From assembly GCA_013289165.1 (NCBI GenBank), contig JABDAL010000018.1:1-34166 (forward strand): 34,166 nucleotides of DNA, written 5' to 3'. A program made the position numbers and the translations under genes. This stretch comes from Bacteroidota bacterium (GTDB taxonomy: Bacteria; Bacteroidota; Bacteroidia; JABEUT01). Below are positions 29,353-34,166 of this stretch, one piece after another. How positions within the stretch are numbered: the first letter of the stretch is position 1; each line of letters begins with the position of its first letter. The notes under the pieces were generated by a model. It did not search any database and was not told the DNA's origin. It saw only the letters and a program-made list of their open reading frames with translations.

Positions 29353-30458
29353 TATTCTAAACGTATTTTGAAGTTGCGGAGAGCAATTAATAAAAAGAAT
29401 AAGGTCATTCCTATCAGGATAGTGGTCTCTTTCCAGATGTAAGAAAACCCGAGTCCTTTCAGCATAATATCTTTTACAATGATGTAATACCACCGGGCAG
29501 GAACAATGTTTGATATTACTTGCAGCACGATAGGCATATTTTCAATAGGAAACAGATAGCCGCTCAGTAACATGGTAGGCAACATCATTCCCAGCATAGA
29601 AGCAAACATGGCAGATTGCTGTGACGAAGTAATGGTGGATATTAAAAGCCCCAGCGAAAGGGAAGTCATAATTAATAAGGTGCTTTCCAAAACAAGGAGC
29701 AGTATGCTGCCTTTAACAGGGAGGTCAAGCGCATAAACACTTAATAAGAGAATAGCACCAAGGTTAACCAGTGAAAGAAGAAGATAAGGGATTGCTTTGG
29801 CAATAATTATTAATACAGGTTTTATGGGCGATACAAGCAATATCTCCATAGTGCCTAACTCCTTTTCGCGTACAATGGAAACGGAGGTCATCATAACACA
29901 TACAAGAAGGAGCACCATAGCCATTACTCCCGGAACAAAGTTGGGCGCGCCTCTCAGGTCAGGATTATATAGCATCCTCACTTCAGGGTGTATGGAATAG
30001 GGGAGAGACGAATTTTGTGAAAGCTGGGACTGGTAATCATTAACGATGGAAGTAATGTAGCTGGTAAGCGTGGTAGCGGTATTAGGGTCAGAGGCATCGG
30101 CGATAACTTGCAGCGATGTTTTATTCAAGTGTAGAAGGTCGGTGTTGAAATTAGCGGGAAATACTACGGCGAGTTTTATTTTCCCGGTTTTAAATGCTGC
30201 ATCAATTTGTGCAGGATTCATCAACGTTTTTTGAACATTGAAAAACTTGCTTCCCTCAATTTTATTAATGATTTGCTGCGAAGCAATATCCTTAGCATTG
30301 TCCACCACTACAATATTGGCGTTCTTTATCTCGTTGGTCAGGGCAAACCCGAAAAGTATAATCTGTGCAATAGGCATACCAAAAAGCATTACGAGGGTTT
30401 TCTGGTCTCTGAATACCTGGTAAAATTCCTTTTTGATAAATGACAACAGTTGTTTCAT
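29352..30458 (-). CDS. ABC-2 type transporter permease
   Basis: 368 aa; MKQLLSFIKKEFYQVFRDQKTLVMLFGMPIAQIILFGFAL, REKELGTMEILLVSPIKPVLIIIAKAIPY. Confidence 0.92.
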   Translation of the reverse strand: MKQLLSFIKKEFYQVFRDQKTLVMLFGMPIAQIILFGFALTNEIKNANIVVVDNAKDIASQQIINKIEGSKFFNVQKTLMNPAQIDAAFKTGKIKLAVVFPANFNTDLLHLNKTSLQVIADASDPNTATTLTSYITSIVNDYQSQLSQNSSLPYSIHPEVRMLYNPDLRGAPNFVPGVMAMVLLLVCVMMTSVSIVREKELGTMEILLVSPIKPVLIIIAKAIPYLLLSLVNLGAILLLSVYALDLPVKGSILLLVLESTLLIMTSLSLGLLISTITSSQQSAMFASMLGMMLPTMLLSGYLFPIENMPIVLQVISNIVPARWYYIIVKDIMLKGLGFSYIWKETTILIGMTLFFLLIALRNFKIRLE

Positions 30459-30470
30459 AATTCCATTTGT

Positions 30471-31214
30471 TTAGTCAGCCGACCTCTTTGCTTCCCGGGC
30501 AAGTTTATAGAATACCTCGTCAATAGTAGCTACTCCGAATTTCTTTCTCAATCCCGCCGGAGAATCCAGTGCTTCAATTTTACCATCCACCATAATAGTA
30601 ACCCGGTTGCAATATTCGGCTTCATCCAGGTAGTGAGTAGTAACGAAAATGGTAATTCCTTTATCGGCTCCCTCATATATCAAATCCCAAAATTCCCTCC
30701 GCATATATGGGTCAACACCACCTGTAGGCTCATCGAGAAATACAATCTTAGGTGTATGAACAATTGAAACCAAAAAAGATAGCTTTTGTTTCCATCCAAG
30801 AGGGAGGGAGCGAACCAGTTTTTTAGCTTCTTTATGCAAACCTAATTTGTGGGTAAGTTCATCGCTTTTCTCTTTAATTTCTTTATCGCTTAATCCATAA
30901 ATCCCTCCATAAAACTGTATATTTTCCAATACGGTCAAATCTTCGTAAAGTGAGAACTTCTGGCTCATGTAGCCAATATTCTCTTTTATTTTTTCAGGCT
31001 GGGTAAAAACATCGTACCCCGCCACTGTAGCCTCGCCGGAGGTAGGTATAGATAAGCCGCAAAGCATACGCATGGCAGTAGTTTTGCCTGCTCCATTGGC
31101 ACCTAAAAAGCCAAATATTTCGCCCTTATGAACTTCGAATGATATTTCATCCACAGCCACAAAGTCACCGAAGCGCTTGGTAAGCTTATTCGTTTTTATT
31201 ACCGTTTCGTTCAT
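30471..31214 (-). CDS. ABC transporter ATP-binding protein
   Basis: Walker A GANGAGKTTAM, LPLGWKQKL signature variant, Walker B IVFLDEPTGGVDP. Confidence 0.94.
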   Translation of the reverse strand: MNETVIKTNKLTKRFGDFVAVDEISFEVHKGEIFGFLGANGAGKTTAMRMLCGLSIPTSGEATVAGYDVFTQPEKIKENIGYMSQKFSLYEDLTVLENIQFYGGIYGLSDKEIKEKSDELTHKLGLHKEAKKLVRSLPLGWKQKLSFLVSIVHTPKIVFLDEPTGGVDPYMRREFWDLIYEGADKGITIFVTTHYLDEAEYCNRVTIMVDGKIEALDSPAGLRKKFGVATIDEVFYKLAREAKRSAD

Positions 31215-32121
31215 TTTGTTCTTTTAACAAGCGTATAAAACAATCCTCAACCGTTGGGCTAGTTGTTTTAAATTCAAAATCATCATGCTCTTTTTCCTGT
31301 AAATATTTTTTCACTTCCTCTTCACTGCATTTAAGTGACAGGTGCAGGTATTCACCAAAAGTGTAACAGTTGATGGTTTGCTCAAAGCTTCTCAAGTTAT
31401 TGAGCAGTTTAAACATATTCGGTGATTTAACGGCATAAAGCTTTTCAGGATATGCCTTAATAGTATCATCGGGAGATGCGATAGAGAGTACTCTGCCATT
31501 TATGATAAGCCCGATGCGATCACAGAGGGTGGCTTCATCCATGTAAGAGGTAGATACAAGTATTGTAATACCTTGCTGTTTGAGGCGCTTAAGCATCTCC
31601 CAAAATTCTTTCCTTGAAACTACATCTACACCGGTTGTAGGCTCATCTAAAAATAAAACCTCCGGCTTATGGATGAGTGCGCAACATAGAGCCAGTTTTT
31701 GCTTCATCCCGCCTGATAACTTGCCTGCCCTCCGGTCTTTAAAAGGCTCAATTTGTACATAAATATCTTTTACCAGTTCATAGTTTTCTTCAATAGTGGT
31801 GTTGAATACAGTAGCAAAAAAATTCAGATTTTCTTCTACCGTTAAATCCTGGTAAAGCGAAAACCTGCCCGGCATATATCCCAATATGCCACGTATAGTT
31901 TTATAGTCTTTTACTATATCAAATCCGCCTACCGTGGCACTTCCTTTATCAGGCAATAGTAGGGTAGTCAGCATGCGGAAAATAGAGCTCTTTCCTGCAC
32001 CATCAGGTCCTATTAGCCCAAATATTTCACCTTTCTTCACCGAAAATGATACATCATCCACAGCAAGAACAGTGCCCTTGTTGTAGGTTTTTGTAATATT
32101 GTTTAGGGTGATAGCATCCAT
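31186..32121 (-). CDS. ABC transporter ATP-binding protein
   Basis: Walker A GPDGAGKSSIF, signature LSGGMKQKL, Walker B VLFLDEPTTGVD; overlaps the next ORF by 29 bp. Confidence 0.94.
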   Translation of the reverse strand: MDAITLNNITKTYNKGTVLAVDDVSFSVKKGEIFGLIGPDGAGKSSIFRMLTTLLLPDKGSATVGGFDIVKDYKTIRGILGYMPGRFSLYQDLTVEENLNFFATVFNTTIEENYELVKDIYVQIEPFKDRRAGKLSGGMKQKLALCCALIHKPEVLFLDEPTTGVDVVSRKEFWEMLKRLKQQGITILVSTSYMDEATLCDRIGLIINGRVLSIASPDDTIKAYPEKLYAVKSPNMFKLLNNLRSFEQTINCYTFGEYLHLSLKCSEEEVKKYLQEKEHDDFEFKTTSPTVEDCFIRLLKEQNERNGNKNE

Positions 32122-32122
32122 C

Positions 32123-32635
32123 TTATTGTGGTAGTAATGATTTCAATTCAGCCCGATCTTTCTGGGTCTGTATATATCCCTTGAAAAGAGAACTTAAAGC
32201 TATTGCCATAAATATTATCCTTATAATGCTTAAAATATTAAAAAGAACTGCCTTGCCCGGAATTACATCGGCATATTTTTGAATGTCGCCGAAACTTTGT
32301 TTAAAATTGATTTGTGTTAAAATATAAAATGTAATCGCCAACGACAAAACTTGAAATACGCTAGCCCATTTTAATCTATTTTTTAATGACATTTTTTGTT
32401 TGGGTGTCTTGAAATATAAAACAACCAATGTTAGTGTAGCCAATCCTACCCAGGGAGTATAATAGGCCAAGGGGCTTATAATAGAGGTGAAGTTTTTCCA
32501 AAAGAGCATTCTTTCCATAGAGGCATCCAGAAATTTTGGTCCATAAACAATCCCTTCGTAAAGGATGCCAAAAAAGCCTAGTGCGATACCGAATAGAGAA
32601 AACAATAGGAGGTTATTAAATAATTTGAGTTTCAT
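32123..32635 (-). CDS. Hypothetical four-TM membrane protein within the efflux operon
   Basis: 170 aa with about four hydrophobic segments; 1-5 bp gaps to neighbours. Confidence 0.75.
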   Translation of the reverse strand: MKLKLFNNLLLFSLFGIALGFFGILYEGIVYGPKFLDASMERMLFWKNFTSIISPLAYYTPWVGLATLTLVVLYFKTPKQKMSLKNRLKWASVFQVLSLAITFYILTQINFKQSFGDIQKYADVIPGKAVLFNILSIIRIIFMAIALSSLFKGYIQTQKDRAELKSLLPQ

Positions 32636-32640
32636 TTTAT

Positions 32641-33555
32641 TTATTTTGTTTCAGGATTAGAAAATTTCACTTCTCCGTACATTCCTATTTTAATAAACCC
32701 ATCATTTACTACTCTTACTTTTATGGCATAAACTAAGTCAGCTCGTTCATCTTTTGTTGGTATGGTCTTCGGTGTGAATTCCGATTGGTTGGAAATCCAG
32801 TAAACAGTCCCTGTATATTCCTTGTATTTACTTTCTCCTAAATCGGTACGGACTTTTACCACTTGGCCTAATTTCACCTGGTCGAGCTGTGTGCCCGTAA
32901 TGTATGCACGAAGAATGAGTGTGTCTGTTTCTGCAATTTTATAAAGTGCTTTGCCGGGAGTTACTACCTCATGGTCTTCACTGTATTTGGTGAGTACTGT
33001 GCCATGAATAGGGTTTATTATTTTGCATTTTAAAAGCTGGTCATTTGTTTGGTCAATTTCATGTTGTAAAGGAGTCACTTGTTTCGAAAGCGTATTCGTA
33101 GTGATGCCGAGTGATGATTTTTGTGCATCAATTTGCTTGTTGAGCATTTGCACCTGGGTATTGGCATCATCCAATTGCTGTTGTGTAGCTGCACTGGCTT
33201 TGAAAAGATTTGCCATTCGCTTCTGGTTTATTTCTGCTTCATCCAATTGTGCTTGCAGCGACGCGATTTGCACAGGTATATTGGGCACCTGGCTCGTGAT
33301 GGAACCAATCTGTGTTTCCAGTTGCATCTTTTTTTGATATAATTGCGTACTGTCAATGTATCCCACAAACTGGTTAGGCTTCAGAGTTTGTCCTTCTTCC
33401 ACATTAAACTCCATAATGGTTCCCGATGACTCGGTGGAGACAATAGTTTCTACCGATTCAAATGCTCCGGCAGCATCGTATCCATTATTGCTATTACCGC
33501 ACGATGCAAACAGGGCTGCAAATGCAAGTATTCCTAAAGATGTTTTATTTATCAT
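32641..33555 (-). CDS. HlyD-family periplasmic adaptor lipoprotein
   Basis: Likely start MINKTSLGILAFAALFASCGNSNN at 33555 (lipobox FASC); GTIMEFNVEEGQTLKPNQFVGYID biotinyl-lipoyl-like segment, coiled coil, HGTVLTKYSEDHEVVTPGKALYKIAE. Confidence 0.9.
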   Translation of the reverse strand: MINKTSLGILAFAALFASCGNSNNGYDAAGAFESVETIVSTESSGTIMEFNVEEGQTLKPNQFVGYIDSTQLYQKKMQLETQIGSITSQVPNIPVQIASLQAQLDEAEINQKRMANLFKASAATQQQLDDANTQVQMLNKQIDAQKSSLGITTNTLSKQVTPLQHEIDQTNDQLLKCKIINPIHGTVLTKYSEDHEVVTPGKALYKIAETDTLILRAYITGTQLDQVKLGQVVKVRTDLGESKYKEYTGTVYWISNQSEFTPKTIPTKDERADLVYAIKVRVVNDGFIKIGMYGEVKFSNPETK

Positions 33556-33574
33556 AGCTGGTTGATTTTTTATT

Positions 33575-34166
33575 TTAGTTTCCTGTTGTATTTTGGTAGT
33601 TGTATTCTGCTTGTAGTAATTGTATTTTATGAAGAATGAGGTTTTGCTTAGCTTCATCCTCTGCGTTTAATTCACCTACATATTCGTGCACTGTTATAGC
33701 TCCCTGCTCCATCTGCACCTTTGAGCTTTCTTTTATGCTTGTTCGCATAGCTATTATCTCATCGTCCTTGCCCATCATCTCCTGCAGCTTCGATATTTCT
33801 GTGTTTTGTTGTTTCATGGTTACTTTCGTGTTAAATAAAAAGGTTTCTCTGTTCACGTCAGTTGTTTCTCTGTCAACAGTAAGAAGCTGGCGTTGGTTTT
33901 TAAGCGTATAATATCCTCCGAAGTTCCAGCTTAGTTTCACCCCTCCTATATAATACCATTGAAAACCTACCTCAAAGGCATTGAGCCCGGGCTCAGCATA
34001 TCCACCCTGTGCAAAAAATGATAATTTGGGCCGGTTTTGTGTATTGAGTATTGCATCCTGTACATCATAGCTCTTTTTTTGGATATCATAAAGGGCTAAT
34101 TCCGGGCGGTTGATATTATCAGAAATAGTAACAGTAACGGGGCTTTGCAATACTGTAGATTCGTTT
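33575..34166 (-). CDS. TolC-family outer-membrane efflux protein, C-terminal part (truncated by window end)
   Basis: The reading frame continues upstream of the track's TTG start to the window edge (NESTVLQSPVTVTISDN...). RPKLSFFAQGGYAEPG...WYYIGGVKLSWNFGGYYTLKN..., terminal coiled coil; immediately upstream of the HlyD adaptor. Confidence 0.85.
   Translation of the reverse strand, partial: NESTVLQSPVTVTISDNINRPELALYDIQKKSYDVQDAILNTQNRPKLSFFAQGGYAEPGLNAFEVGFQWYYIGGVKLSWNFGGYYTLKNQRQLLTVDRETTDVNRETFLFNTKVTMKQQNTEISKLQEMMGKDDEIIAMRTSIKESSKVQMEQGAITVHEYVGELNAEDEAKQNLILHKIQLLQAEYNYQNTTGN

Noticed and set aside
1-34166. CRISPR, tRNA/rRNA, IS/transposon, prophage or defence island
   Set aside because: No direct-repeat/spacer arrays, transposase, integrase, phage structural or recognisable defence proteins in the ORFs.

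Overview
This is a gene-dense, mostly core-genome window from a Bacteroidota bacterium. The lineage is inferred from the PorX/T9SS genes, the short 288-aa primary sigma factor and TAnnTTTG-type promoter motifs. Most genes are on the minus strand; the exceptions are an MntR/DtxR-like regulator, a DegP/HtrA protease and the sigma factor. Recognisable content: truncated MFS transporter, class II (B12-dependent) ribonucleotide reductase, alanine dehydrogenase, TsaE, PorX, a frameshifted T9SS type-A cargo gene, a PLC/P1-nuclease-like protein, a ComB-family phosphatase, GcvT, BshB1, a DUF393 protein, an OprB-like porin, a divergent mntH/mntR pair, a 7-CxxCH multiheme cytochrome/TPR protein, DapF, HtrA, SigA, a large T9SS type-B/SprB-repeat protein, a PhzF-like protein, a TMTC-like TPR membrane protein and an RND-independent ABC-2 efflux operon (TolC/HlyD/2 ATPases/2 permeases). 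I saw no tRNA, rRNA, CRISPR array, IS element, prophage or obvious defence/BGC system. The observations most worth following up are: (i) a G9 tract that splits a T9SS cargo gene and would be repaired by exactly one base; (ii) a long imperfect inverted repeat in the predicted porX leader; (iii) an unlisted 47-aa membrane ORF coupled by GTGA overlap to the multiheme cytochrome; (iv) repeated ATTAG/CTAAT half-sites between mntH and mntR. I did not find a convincing wholly new multi-gene system.
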